This document shows, in pieces, positions 24,463 to 33,176 of a stretch of DNA of 64,000 bases. The position numbers and the translations under genes are program-made. Under the pieces are notes generated by a model, which had not been told where the DNA came from, searched no databases, and worked only from the letters and a program-made list of their open reading frames with translations. Origin of the DNA: Martinezella tropici (GTDB lineage: Bacteria; Pseudomonadota; Alphaproteobacteria; Rhizobiales; Rhizobiaceae); contig JUHI01000005.1 of NCBI GenBank assembly GCA_000799755.1, positions 248,001 through 312,000 on the forward strand, read 5' to 3'. Each line of letters begins with the position of its first letter. Within the stretch, counting starts at the first letter, position 1.

Positions 24463-26110
24463 TTGCGTCCTCCAGAATGGCGGGAAGCCGCTCGCGCAAT
24501 TCCTTCACCAGCACGCGCTCGTTTTCAGAGTAATCGACGGGGACGTTCACCAGATGGACGCCACCTCCGGAAAAGGCATTTTCAAGAGCCGGCTTGAACT
24601 GGCTGATATCGTCGACCCTCGTTCCCTTGGCGCCATAGGACTCCGCATATTTCACGAAATCGGGATTGCCGAAGGTCATCCCGAAATCCGGGAATTCGTC
24701 CACCGCCTGCTTCCACCGGATCATGCCATAGGCGTCGTCCTCGATGACGAGAATGACGAGGTTCAGCTTTAGCCGCACAGCAGTCTCGATTTCCTGCGAG
24801 TTCATCATGAAACCGCCGTCGCCGCAGACCGCCATGACGCGTCGTCCGGGATAGAGCATCGAGGCGACCATCGCAGACGGGAGCCCGGCGCCCATGGTCG
24901 CAAGCGCGTTGTCGAGCAGCAGCGTGTTCGCCATACGCGTGCGATAGTTCCGCGCGAACCAGATCTTGTACATTCCGTTGTCGAGCGCGAGGATGCCGTC
25001 ATGCGGCATGACCTCACGGATGTCATGGACCAGCCGCTGCGGCGTGAAGCGATCTTCCGTTGCTCGATCCGCGATGCGATCGAGGATGCGCTCTCGCAGA
25101 TGCAGCAGGGCCTGCGCGTTCGGCAACTTGCCTTCGAGGCGGTCCGCCAGCGCCTTCAGCGATGGGCCGATGTCGCCGATGACTTCCGATTGCGGAAAGT
25201 AGACCTGCTCGACCGTCGCAGGCTGATAGCCGACATGGACGACGTTCGGCCCGCCCTTGCCCATGATGAAGGGCGGCTTCTCGATCGTATCATGGCCTAT
25301 CGTGATGATGAGATCGGCCTGCTCGATTGCCTCGTGGACATAGTCTTTTTCCGAGAGAGCGGCGGTACCCATGTAGAGCTCCGTTCCGCCGGGAACCGTT
25401 CCCTTCCCCATCTGCGTCGTAAAGAACGGGATGCGGGTACGGATGACGAATTGCGCGATGTCAGACGTCGAACGCGGGCGTGAAGCGGCGGCGCCGAGCA
25501 TGAGGAGCGGGCATTTCGCCGCGATGATGAGTGCTGCCGCGCGGTCGAGGGCCGCGTCGCTTGCGATCGGCAGTTCCAACTGATGCGGCGCGACCAGCGC
25601 GACCGGCTGGCACTCCTCGGCGGCGATATCCTCCGGAAGCTCGAGATGGACCGGCCCGGGTCTTTCCTCCTGCGCGATCCGGAACGCCTCCCGGACCATT
25701 GTCGGGATCATCTGCGGCGAGACGATCTGCCTGGTAAGCTTGGTGAGCGGCTTCATCGAGGCGACCACATCGACCACCTGGAACCGGGCCTGCCTGGACG
25801 AAAGTATCCCTTTCTGTCCGGTGATCATCACCATCGGCATGGCGCCGAGGAGCGCGTATGCCGCACCCGTCGAAAGATTCAAGGCGCCCGGCCCGAGCGT
25901 CGTCAGGCAGACGCCCGGTTTGCCTGTCAGACGGCCATAGGTCGCGGCCATGAATGCGGCCGCCTGCTCATGCCGTGTCAACACGAGCTGAATGGACGAT
26001 TTGCGGATGGACTCGACAACATCGAGATTTTCTTCGCCTGGGATACCGAAGATCCGGTCGACACCCTCGTTTTCGAGTGCGGCCACCAGGAGATCTGAGC
26101 CTTTGGTCAT
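24452..26110 (-). CDS. Acetolactate synthase large-subunit-like TPP enzyme
   Basis: A 552-residue TPP enzyme of the acetohydroxyacid synthase group. The N-terminal domain has FGIPGEENLDVVESI and the catalytic glutamate in LTRHEQAAAFMAATYGRLTG; the C-terminal TPP motif is GDGGFMMNSQEIETAVRL followed by DDAYGMIRWKQ. No small regulatory subunit gene follows, which suggests a catabolic or stand-alone enzyme rather than the biosynthetic IlvBN. Family chemistry is condensation of pyruvate units to acetolactate with loss of CO2. Coupling to an aldehyde dehydrogenase is unusual for IlvB and hints at a different acceptor aldehyde or product. Confidence 0.88.
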   Translation of the reverse strand: MTKGSDLLVAALENEGVDRIFGIPGEENLDVVESIRKSSIQLVLTRHEQAAAFMAATYGRLTGKPGVCLTTLGPGALNLSTGAAYALLGAMPMVMITGQKGILSSRQARFQVVDVVASMKPLTKLTRQIVSPQMIPTMVREAFRIAQEERPGPVHLELPEDIAAEECQPVALVAPHQLELPIASDAALDRAAALIIAAKCPLLMLGAAASRPRSTSDIAQFVIRTRIPFFTTQMGKGTVPGGTELYMGTAALSEKDYVHEAIEQADLIITIGHDTIEKPPFIMGKGGPNVVHVGYQPATVEQVYFPQSEVIGDIGPSLKALADRLEGKLPNAQALLHLRERILDRIADRATEDRFTPQRLVHDIREVMPHDGILALDNGMYKIWFARNYRTRMANTLLLDNALATMGAGLPSAMVASMLYPGRRVMAVCGDGGFMMNSQEIETAVRLKLNLVILVIEDDAYGMIRWKQAVDEFPDFGMTFGNPDFVKYAESYGAKGTRVDDISQFKPALENAFSGGGVHLVNVPVDYSENERVLVKELRERLPAILEDANDA

Positions 26111-26489
26111 GGATGGAACTCATGCTTGTTGGCGGATCGAATGATTGATGCCTCCCAAACCGGAAGGCATATCCCGAGAATAGATCCTTTTGCCGGCTAG
26201 TCCATCACAGTTTGCATCAGATTCCAGTTACCGCGGCTGACAGAAACTGTGCATTTCCCCTGCAAGGAAGGATCGATGAAGCCAACTCCCGCATCGGGAG
26301 CATCTTGCCCATAACTGGGCACCTTTCCCGTATTTACCGCGGTGACATTGGGGCTTCAGACACTGTCCGAGCGCAGAAAGCACATTTTGATCGCAACACC
26401 TGTCAAGTTCCGCTATTAGATCAGCTTGATCTGGCGGCAGTTGCCCGCTAGGTTGCCGCCGCGATCAACTGCAAATACATGGGGATATC
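26111..26489. other. Divergent intergenic region
   Basis: A 379-base gap between the leftward TPP-enzyme operon and the rightward cold shock gene. It should contain both promoters and the long 5' leader that cold shock genes usually have. I see no supported coding frame. Confidence 0.45.
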
Positions 26490-26693
26490 ATGCCAACTGG
26501 CACGGTTAAGTTTTTCAACACCGATAAGGGCTTTGGCTTCATTACGCCGGAAAGCGGAGGACCTGACGTTTTCGTTCACGTCTCCGCCCTGCAATACGGC
26601 AATGTGCTCAGAGAGGGACAATCCGTTTCCTACGATCTGGGTCAGGACCGGAAGACCGGCAAGTCAAAGGCGGAAAACGTCAGACCGCTCTAA
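26490..26693 (+). CDS. cspA: Cold shock protein, CspA family
   Basis: A 67-residue single cold shock domain, the normal length. RNP1 is KGFGFITPE (near residue 14) and RNP2 is VFVHVSALQ (near residue 28). The five-stranded OB fold binds single-stranded RNA and DNA and melts mRNA structure at low temperature. Rhizobial genomes carry several copies, and not all are cold-induced. It is monocistronic and followed by a strong palindrome. Confidence 0.95.
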   Translation: MPTGTVKFFNTDKGFGFITPESGGPDVFVHVSALQYGNVLREGQSVSYDLGQDRKTGKSKAENVRPL

Positions 26694-26708
26694 TCACTAC
26701 GGACAAGT

Positions 26709-26732
26709 CACTACCCGAGATCTCGGGTAGTG
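26709..26732 (+). terminator. 24-bp perfect palindrome after cspA
   Basis: CACTACCCGAGATC and its mirror form a perfect palindrome, able to fold as a 10-bp stem with a GATC loop, 16 bases past the cspA stop. No T run follows on either strand. It may end or protect the small cspA mRNA. Confidence 0.5.
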
Positions 26733-26872
26733 CACTCGGGCGCGATGTCCGTCTCCACTTGATGGCCGGGTAGGCCTCAAGCGGCTTGGAGTTATTGCAC
26801 GCGCGAAAATCGCGAAGCTCCAACCTTCAGTCGCGACTGTACGACCTCCACGACACCGCTTGCCCTTTCGGG

Positions 26873-27418
26873 TCACGCTCCCACTTCGCCCAGCGCCCTA
26901 TCGAGAATGTCCATATCGTATGCGCCGGGATTTTTGCTGTAATGCTCGATGAAACTGCGGAGATCGGCGGCTGTGATGTCACCCGAGAGCAAGGTGCGTG
27001 ACTGATCGCGGGACGAGAAGGTGCCATGAGCCCGCATCTCGTACATGGCGCAGACCAGATCCATATTGGCCTGACTCGCATTCACATTGCCATCCTTGTC
27101 GTAAAGAACACCATCCTTGATGGTTCCGCCCGTGGTCTTCTCATAGAGCTTGATGTCGGACGCGATGAGATAGTCTGCCGGGTTGATGGTCTGTCCGCTC
27201 GTCTGCTGGGTTGCGGCGTCCGCCCTATCCAGGGCCATTGCCGAAAGCGACGCCTGGAATGCAGAGGCAGGGTTCTTACGATCGGGAACAGGGGCCGCAG
27301 ATGATCCAGAGGCGGATCTTGCCGCCTCGCTTTGGGCATCGATCATGGCGACATCGCCCAGGGCGGAACGAGCCTTGATCGGGATCTGCATGCCGTATCT
27401 GTCTGTCGAAATCTGCAT
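26873..27418 (-). CDS. Hypothetical protein with an EF-hand-like loop
   Basis: About 181 residues from MQISTDRYGM. The N-terminal half is low-complexity Ala/Ser; the C-terminal half looks folded and has YDKDGNVNASQANMDLV, an Asp/Asn-rich loop like a calcium-binding EF-hand, then SGDITAADLRSFIEHYSK, which again has the spacing of an EF-hand acidic loop. No signal peptide is visible. I do not recognise the family; rhizobia have several such proteins of unknown role. The start is uncertain; an in-frame ATG at 27466 gives 197 residues. Confidence 0.6.
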   Translation of the reverse strand: MQISTDRYGMQIPIKARSALGDVAMIDAQSEAARSASGSSAAPVPDRKNPASAFQASLSAMALDRADAATQQTSGQTINPADYLIASDIKLYEKTTGGTIKDGVLYDKDGNVNASQANMDLVCAMYEMRAHGTFSSRDQSRTLLSGDITAADLRSFIEHYSKNPGAYDMDILDRALGEVGA

Positions 27419-27544
27419 CCCAGCGCAAGCCTCCGAGCATGGGGGGAACGTAATGCAAGGTTGCATTCTTGACTTGCTTGAAGCTTGAGTTGATCTCGCA
27501 TAAGCTGCAGCCGCGTACGGAATTCTCGCTAAAGGCGATGCAAA

Positions 27545-27811
27545 TCAGAAGAGCGCCCTGCTCCGCAAGGGGCACGGGCGGTAGCCTTTGGCCCGCTTCT
27601 GTCGCGTCAGCGCGAGGAACAGTCTGACGGCATCCCTTTCGTCCTCGAAATGATGCGCCATCGTCTGGCCGCCGAAGCCTATGCGGCCCCAGCGTCGGGT
27701 GAGACAGGTGTCCCCGAACAATGTCGTCGATATCTCCAAAGAGTAGTAGCGAGCCATGTTCTTCGCGACATTGGTGCGCTCGATGTAGAGATGATAGGGC
27801 TGAGCAAGCAT
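27545..27811 (-). CDS. WGR-domain protein
   Basis: About 88 residues from MLAQPYHLYIERTN (an earlier ATG at 27847 adds 12). The single domain is WGR, shown by ARYYSLEISTTLFGD followed by RRWGRIGFGGQ and HFEDERDAVRLFLALTRQKRAKGY. WGR domains bind nucleic acid ends in PARP and occur alone in many bacteria with unknown role. It stands alone here, with no polymerase or ligase neighbour. Confidence 0.85.
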   Translation of the reverse strand: MLAQPYHLYIERTNVAKNMARYYSLEISTTLFGDTCLTRRWGRIGFGGQTMAHHFEDERDAVRLFLALTRQKRAKGYRPCPLRSRALF

Positions 27812-27958
27812 GGAAGCAGACTCGTCGATCACGCCGCTGCGGTCCAACGAGTGTTTTGAATCGGTCGGTCAGGTCCGATTCATTTCCGTTATGTATTCGG
27901 CCATCTGCGGCGCCGCCTTCACCAAAGCGGCTGCCCGCATCTCTCCTCTGCAGAAAAA

Positions 27959-28672
27959 TCACCAGGGGACGGTTCGGCCCAGATAGTCCAGATACTCCAG
28001 CCCCGGCTTTCCGCGCTGATCGAGAAGCACGTTCACCAGGTTCGGAATGCTCTCTTCGATCGTCAGCCTCCCGTCGGGACCGCCCAAGTCGGTCTTGACC
28101 CAGCCGGGCGCCATCAGCACCAATGCGCGCGCCTCGTCTGCATGCCGGGCGGCATAACTACGCATCAATGTGTTCAAAGCCGCCTTGCTGCCGCGATAGA
28201 CCTCTCTCATGCCCGTCGTATTGTTGCTGACGCTCCCCTGCCCCGACGACATGACACCGATCAATCCAGTGGGCGAGACGAGATCCTGCAGGCCTTCCAC
28301 GGTGCGCATCGGGCTCAGCGCGTTCGTCACCATGACGCGCACGAACTCTTCGGTCGTCACCTCCGCGATGGTTTCGGTCGGCACATTTATCGTTCCGGCA
28401 TTGACGAACAGCATGTCGAAGACCCGGCCGTCGAGGCGCTGGCGCAGTGACGCAAGCTGTGCCGGTTCGTTGATGTCGAGCCTCTCGATGGTGACGCGGT
28501 CGTCGGAGCCGTCCGCCAGATCGTGCAGTTTCGTCCTTGACGGCGAGGCACGCACCGTGCCGACGACGGACCAGCCCTTCTTGAAGAATTCTTCGGCCAT
28601 GGCATGACCGAGCCCGCGCGATGCACCGATGATCAAGATGCTGCCTGTGGAGTTGGAAGATGATGACGGCAT
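27959..28672 (-). CDS. Short-chain dehydrogenase (C-factor-like SDR)
   Basis: A 237-residue SDR with the NAD(P) loop IIGASRGLGHAMAEEF near residue 14, NAG motif (LFVNAGTINVP), serine region VMSSGQGSVSNN and catalytic YRGSKAALNTLM. The sequence VRALVLMAPGWVKTDLGG-type segment (ALVLMAPGWVKTDLGG) fits the C-signal/‘csgA-like’ SDR group of unknown substrates. It faces a broken LysR gene, a layout in which the regulator normally controls the SDR. Confidence 0.9.
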   Translation of the reverse strand: MPSSSSNSTGSILIIGASRGLGHAMAEEFFKKGWSVVGTVRASPSRTKLHDLADGSDDRVTIERLDINEPAQLASLRQRLDGRVFDMLFVNAGTINVPTETIAEVTTEEFVRVMVTNALSPMRTVEGLQDLVSPTGLIGVMSSGQGSVSNNTTGMREVYRGSKAALNTLMRSYAARHADEARALVLMAPGWVKTDLGGPDGRLTIEESIPNLVNVLLDQRGKPGLEYLDYLGRTVPW

Positions 28673-28807
28673 GGGGCATGCCTCCTCTGTTTGCTTATCC
28701 TGGGCTCAATATGAAAACTCGTCCTGGATTTCGCCAGGCGCACAAATTGCAAAGAATAGTTGCGTCAAACGCTAGGCATGTCGAGCGATCTGAGCTACCC
28801 AATTGTC

Positions 28808-29708
28808 ATGGAAGACATAGACCTCAATCTTCTCGTCGCCCTTGATGTTCTGCTTGCCGAAGGAAGCGTGACGGAAGCGGCAAAGCGCCTCGGCCTCAGC
28901 CCTTCCGCCATGAGCCGCACCTTGTCGCGACTGCGTGAGGTGATGGGGGACCCCTTGCTTGTGAGAGCCGGCAGGTCGCTCGTGCCGACGCGATTTGCCG
29001 AAACCCTTCAGGATCGTGTGCGCGATCCTGCGACCAGCCGCAGGCGAACTCGATATCACAACGCTTGAAGCCACCTTCTCGATCCGCGTCAGCGAAGCCT
29101 TTCTCGAATTACTGGCCGCACCCCTCGTGGCGGCCATGACCCAGGCCGCTCCCCATGTCCGTATCCGCTTCGCACTCAAGCCGGACAAGGAGCCGCATAT
29201 GCTGCGCGAAGGGCTGATCGATCTGGAAATCGGCGTGCTGGGCGTGCCGGCACCCGAGTTGCGCACGCGGCTCCTGATTCGCGATCGGCTGGTCGGCGTC
29301 GTACGGGAAGGCCATCCGCTCCTGGCGGACAGTGCCGTGACAACAGATCGCTTTGCAGCCTGCGACCATGTCGCCGCCTCGCGAAGGGGAGATTTTGCCG
29401 ATGCGATCGACGGGGCCTTGGAAAGCCGGGGCCTGAAGCGGGCAATTCGCGTCGTGGTGCCCGGATTTCCGGATGCAATGAGAATTGCGGCCTCGACCGA
29501 TTTCGTCGCCGCCGTCCCCATCTCCTGCCTCGGCAAGAACAAAGTGAACGAACTCGTGACGGAGTTCGGCATTCGCAGCTTTGAACTGCCGTTTGAAACG
29601 CCGGAGATACTGATCGCGGCCATTTGGCATCCGCGCGTAGACGCCGACCCCGCGCAACGGTGGCTGCGCAACATCGTCGCTCGCGTGTGCCGCACCGCCT
29701 ACCCATGA
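28808..29708 (+). pseudogene. LysR-family regulator gene broken by a small deletion/frameshift
   Basis: The N-terminal HTH frame starts MEDIDLNLLVALDVLL and reads normally through SVTEAAKRLGLSPSAMSRTLSRL to ETLQDRVR, then leaves frame and stops at 29068. The effector-binding domain resumes in another frame from AILRPAAGELDITTLEATF and runs to the stop at 29708. Intact relatives have about seven more residues between these two points, so roughly 20 bases appear to be missing near 29010-29030, where GATC-containing short repeats sit. Both halves keep family sequence, so the break looks recent. Divergent from the SDR at 27959. A sequencing error is the alternative. Confidence 0.75.
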
Positions 29709-29768
29709 TTTAGTCCGGGACTTGATCCGGCAGACGGTTGCGTCGCAAAATGAGGAGCATTGACCCGG

Positions 29769-30332
29769 ATGGCAGTCGACGAGAATTTCTTTCACCCTCG
29801 CAGACCGGTTTCGATCGTCGCGCTAGGCGACAGTGGTGAGGCTTTGCTTCTGAGAGCCATTCTGGAAAGTCTCGGGGCCGTGGTGACGCTGCATTTGCCG
29901 GCAACGCCGAGCGATTTTCTCAAATGTGTGGATCAGGGAACATCCGCTCCCAGATACATGATCCTGTCCGGCCATGGCGAGGAGGGCGGCCTGGTCTTCG
30001 GAGAGTTCGACGAAGGCATCGATACCTCGATGCTTGTCGCCGGATGCCTACCTGCCGAACAGCTCGACCGGAAGATCAATCTGCCTGGCTGCGTCGTTCT
30101 CAGCACCGCATGCCTGAGCGGCACCGAAGCATTCGCAAGCGCCTTCCTCGCGGGAGGGGTTAGCGCCTATATCGCTTCAATCGATTATCCGGACGGAGCC
30201 GCGATACCGCTCTTCGTGCATGGCTTCTTCTATCATCTGTTCCAGCAGCAGCCGTTGCGAAAGGCGTTTGACTCCGCGAGGACGTTCGACCCTGCCGACG
30301 ACCTGTCACTTGCGATATTCGAAAAGGACTGA
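29769..30332 (+). CDS. Stand-alone caspase/CHAT-fold protein
   Basis: A 187-residue protein of alternating strands and helices. The strand YMILSGHGEEGG ends in a His-Gly at residue 69 and the strand CVVLSTACLSGTEAF ends in a Cys at residue 115, followed by FLAGGVSAYIASIDYPDG. This order (strand-HG, strand-xxACxSG, helix, strand) is the His-Cys dyad layout of caspase-like peptidases, and the last part closely resembles CHAT domains. No partner domain, TPR or signal peptide is seen. GAGGAG lies 11 bases before this ATG; an in-frame TTG at 29760 is an alternative start. Role unknown; small caspase-fold proteins can be proteases, inactive adaptors or parts of defence systems. Confidence 0.6.
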   Translation: MAVDENFFHPRRPVSIVALGDSGEALLLRAILESLGAVVTLHLPATPSDFLKCVDQGTSAPRYMILSGHGEEGGLVFGEFDEGIDTSMLVAGCLPAEQLDRKINLPGCVVLSTACLSGTEAFASAFLAGGVSAYIASIDYPDGAAIPLFVHGFFYHLFQQQPLRKAFDSARTFDPADDLSLAIFEKD

Positions 30333-30465
30333 AACGACATCTTGGCCGCCGATCTGCGGAGGTTCTGGCCGGCAACTCCCGGCCACGGGGACTTTTCTCG
30401 AGGCGCAGTGTCGGAATCGCGTTCAGCCACCCGTCTTCAGGAAAGACGAGCGATGGAGAGCATCA

Positions 30466-31116
30466 ATGACGATAACGATTACCGCCTTTGAAAGATCACC
30501 GGACCGCGGCAGAGGTCTGGCCCGTGACATGCGCGTTCGCTGGGCGCTCGAAGAGGTCGGCCAGCCTTACGAGGTGCGCCTTCTGTCCTTCGAGGCGATG
30601 AAGGAGCCCGCACATCTCGCCCATCATCCCTTCGGGCAGATCCCGACCTATGAGGAGGACGACCTTGCCCTGTTCGAGTCGGGGTCGATCGTATTCCATG
30701 TCGCGGAGCGTCATACCGGCCTGTTGCCGGACGATGCCAATGCGCGGGCACGGGCGATCACATGGATGTTTGCGGCTCTCTCCACAGTCGAGCCGCCAAT
30801 CATCGATCGCGCGATCGTAAGGTTCCAGGAGCGCGATCAGGTTTGGTATGAACAGCGCCTAGCCATGGTCGACGATCGCATCAAACAGCGACTGAGCGAA
30901 CTTTCCGATCGTCTCGGCGATGCCGAATGGCTCGACGGAACCTTCAGTGCCGGCGATCTGATGATGATATCGGTCCTGCTCAGAATAAAAGGCACAGGCA
31001 TATTGGAGGACTATCGGCATCTCTCCGCCTATGTCGCCCGCGGCGAAGCCCGGCCGGCATACAAGCGGGCTTTCGCCGCCCAGCTGGCGGTCTTTACCGC
31101 CGCATCAGGCGATTGA
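30466..31116 (+). CDS. Glutathione S-transferase family protein
   Basis: A 216-residue protein with an N-terminal thioredoxin-like domain (MRVRWALEEVGQPYEVRLL, HPFGQIPTYEEDDLALFESG, about 20-75) and an all-helical C-terminal domain (WLDGTFSAGDLMMISVLLRI near 165). HPxGQxP and ALFESG are the glutathione-binding elements. GSTs conjugate or reduce electrophiles; this subgroup in rhizobia has no assigned substrate. The ATG at 30466 follows GGAGAG; longer frames upstream are not conserved in character. Confidence 0.9.
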   Translation: MTITITAFERSPDRGRGLARDMRVRWALEEVGQPYEVRLLSFEAMKEPAHLAHHPFGQIPTYEEDDLALFESGSIVFHVAERHTGLLPDDANARARAITWMFAALSTVEPPIIDRAIVRFQERDQVWYEQRLAMVDDRIKQRLSELSDRLGDAEWLDGTFSAGDLMMISVLLRIKGTGILEDYRHLSAYVARGEARPAYKRAFAAQLAVFTAASGD

Positions 31117-31173
31117 CAGAAATCATGCGGCAACCGCAGCTGTGGAATAGCGCCGATGCCCAACCCATGCCGA

Positions 31174-31767
31174 TCAGTCCCTCTTGATGCGCAAGCCTTC
31201 GAGGAAGGTGCGAAAAGCGCGGACCACTCGTTTCGATGTCGCCTCCGGATCGTCCGAATGGGCAATCCACTGGGCGGCGCAGCTGCTTGCCGCATTGATG
31301 AGGCGAGCGCCAGCTTCCGGATCGATATCAACGATGATGCCCTCTTCGCGAAGGGAGCGAAGGCTTTCCCTGACCGCGGCGATGCAGCCGTTGGCGTTCG
31401 GCCATTCCGAGGGATCGCCAAGCACGGCCGGGCCGTCACGAAACATGATGCGCTGGATTTCCGGCTCCAGCGCCATCTCGACATATCCGACATTCTCATC
31501 GAGGAATGCCTGCCAACGCGACGGCGCCTTCGACGAGATCTGACAGAGCCTTGCTGTCATTTCGCCATCGATCTCGCTGACCACGGCCTGCAGCAATCCC
31601 TTCTTGTCGCCGAAATGGTGATAGAGGGCTCCGCGCGTCAGTCCGGCCGCGGCTGTAAAATCATCCATCGATGCCTCGGCATAACCGACGCTGCCGAATG
31701 CCTTGCGGCCAGCAGCCAGCAGCTTGGCTCGCGTCTCGGCAATCATTTCACTGCGAGGTTTGCGCAT
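31174..31767 (-). CDS. TetR-family repressor
   Basis: A 197-residue regulator. The N-terminal HTH reads KLLAAGRKAFGSVGYAEASMDDFTAAAGLTRGALYHHFGDKKGLL in pieces (helix 3 is TRGALYHHFGDKKG). The C-terminal ligand domain is the PF-type found in regulators of efflux (WQAFLDENVGYVEMALEPE). It diverges from an MFS transporter, and the gap holds three copies of one palindrome, so it very probably represses the transporter and itself. ATG at 31767 follows ACGGAGA; a GTG at 31785 is possible. Confidence 0.92.
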   Translation of the reverse strand: MRKPRSEMIAETRAKLLAAGRKAFGSVGYAEASMDDFTAAAGLTRGALYHHFGDKKGLLQAVVSEIDGEMTARLCQISSKAPSRWQAFLDENVGYVEMALEPEIQRIMFRDGPAVLGDPSEWPNANGCIAAVRESLRSLREEGIIVDIDPEAGARLINAASSCAAQWIAHSDDPEATSKRVVRAFRTFLEGLRIKRD

Positions 31768-31798
31768 TGTGTCTCCGTCAATCACTCACATTAGTTCA

Positions 31799-31866
31799 CA
31801 TACACCGCGTATATTAGTTGACATACGCAGCGTATGCAATTATTTCATTCACATACGCCGCGTATG
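31799..31866. promoter_or_regulatory. Three-copy palindromic operator, TetR/MFS gap
   Basis: Three 15-base dyads of the form CATACRCnGCGTATR lie at 31799-31813, 31822-31836 and 31852-31866. The second and third are near-perfect palindromes (CATACGC, one base, GCGTATG); the first is degenerate at two positions. Centre spacings are 23 and 30 bases. They sit 32-100 bases from the two starts, covering both promoters, and are almost certainly the sites of the adjacent TetR protein. Confidence 0.85.
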
Positions 31867-31902
31867 TTCACGGCCGTTTCGTCCAATCGAAGGAATGATC
31901 CG

Positions 31903-33126
31903 ATGTCCAATCCATATAGCGAGATTTTCCGAGCACCGGGCGCCAAGGGCTTTTCTGCAGCAGCCTTTTTCGCCCGCCTTCCCGTCGCCATGGCTCCGAT
32001 CGGCATCGTGGCCATGTTGTCGCAGACACACGGCGAATACTGGCTCGCAGGCGCCGTCTCGGCGACCTTCGCGCTGACCAACGCTTTTGTTGCGCCGCAG
32101 ATATCGCGGCTCGTCGACCGGCTCGGCCAGAGCGCGATCGTCGCGCCGGCTACCGTCATTTCGGTCGTTTCCTTCGCCCTTCTCGTCATCGCCTCGAATC
32201 AGAACTGGCCGGCATGGTCATTGTTTGCCACGGCCTTCTTCGCCGCCGCCATGCCCTCCATTCCAGCCATGGTGCGAGCCCGCTGGACTGAAATCTTTCG
32301 CGATCGCCCCCAGTTGAACACCGCTTTCGCGTTCGAATCCGCAGCCGACGAGCTGGTCTACATCGCCGGTGCGTCCGTTTCGGTCGGGCTTGCGGTCTCG
32401 CTGTTTCCCGAAGCCGGAATGATCGTCAATACGATCTTCCTGGCGCTTGGAACAACAGCCTTCCTGATGCAGCGATCGACGGAACCCAAGGTACGGCCGC
32501 ATGACTCCGAGATCTCGCAACGCTCGGCAATCTGGCTCCGGCCGGTCCAGTTCATCACGCTCGCCCTGGTCTTCGTGGGTGCGACCTTCGCCACGGCCGA
32601 GGTGAGCACGGTGGCCATCACCAAGCAGCTCGGCCAGCCAGGCGCGGCAAGCCTCGTGATCGGCGTCTACGCGCTCGGCTCGTTCGTCGTCGGCCTCATC
32701 ATCGGCGCACTGAACCCTAAAATGCCGCTCCAGCGCCAGCTCCTGGTCGCGCTCAGCGTCCTTGTGGTCACCGCCCTGCCGCTACTTGTCGCCAGCACAT
32801 CGGTTGCGCTGCTTGCCTTCGCCGTCTTCCTCAGCGGCGTTGCCATCTCCCCGACCTTCATCACCGCCTTCGGGCTGATTGAGCGCCGCGTCCCCGAAGC
32901 GATGCTGACGGAAGGCGTGACCTGGGTCATGACCGGCATAGGCATCGGCATGGCGCTCGGCGCTTTCGTGTCCGGCTGGGTGGTAGACAATTTCGGGCCA
33001 GCAAACGGCTTCTGGGTCTCTGTCGCAGCCAGCATCCTCGCCCTTCTAACCGTCACCATCGGTCAGGCGAGCCTGTCCGGCAAACGGGAGGCGAACACCG
33101 GCTCTCTCGCGCAGCCGGCGGAATGA
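31903..33126 (+). CDS. MFS transporter, probable efflux pump
   Basis: A 407-residue inner-membrane protein with about twelve membrane spans. The loop LVDRLGQSAIVAPA between TM2 and TM3 is the MFS signature region; a second half begins at FITLALVFVGATF. The family of small-molecule exporters of this shape often pairs with a TetR repressor, as here. A ribosome site (AAGGAATG) precedes the ATG at 31903. Substrate unknown; the TetR ligand should be the same compound or a relative. Confidence 0.9.
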   Translation: MSNPYSEIFRAPGAKGFSAAAFFARLPVAMAPIGIVAMLSQTHGEYWLAGAVSATFALTNAFVAPQISRLVDRLGQSAIVAPATVISVVSFALLVIASNQNWPAWSLFATAFFAAAMPSIPAMVRARWTEIFRDRPQLNTAFAFESAADELVYIAGASVSVGLAVSLFPEAGMIVNTIFLALGTTAFLMQRSTEPKVRPHDSEISQRSAIWLRPVQFITLALVFVGATFATAEVSTVAITKQLGQPGAASLVIGVYALGSFVVGLIIGALNPKMPLQRQLLVALSVLVVTALPLLVASTSVALLAFAVFLSGVAISPTFITAFGLIERRVPEAMLTEGVTWVMTGIGIGMALGAFVSGWVVDNFGPANGFWVSVAASILALLTVTIGQASLSGKREANTGSLAQPAE

Positions 33127-33176
33127 GCGGAGCGGCCCGGCTGGAGCGAGGCGCGCGTCGCATCGGGGCCGAACCT

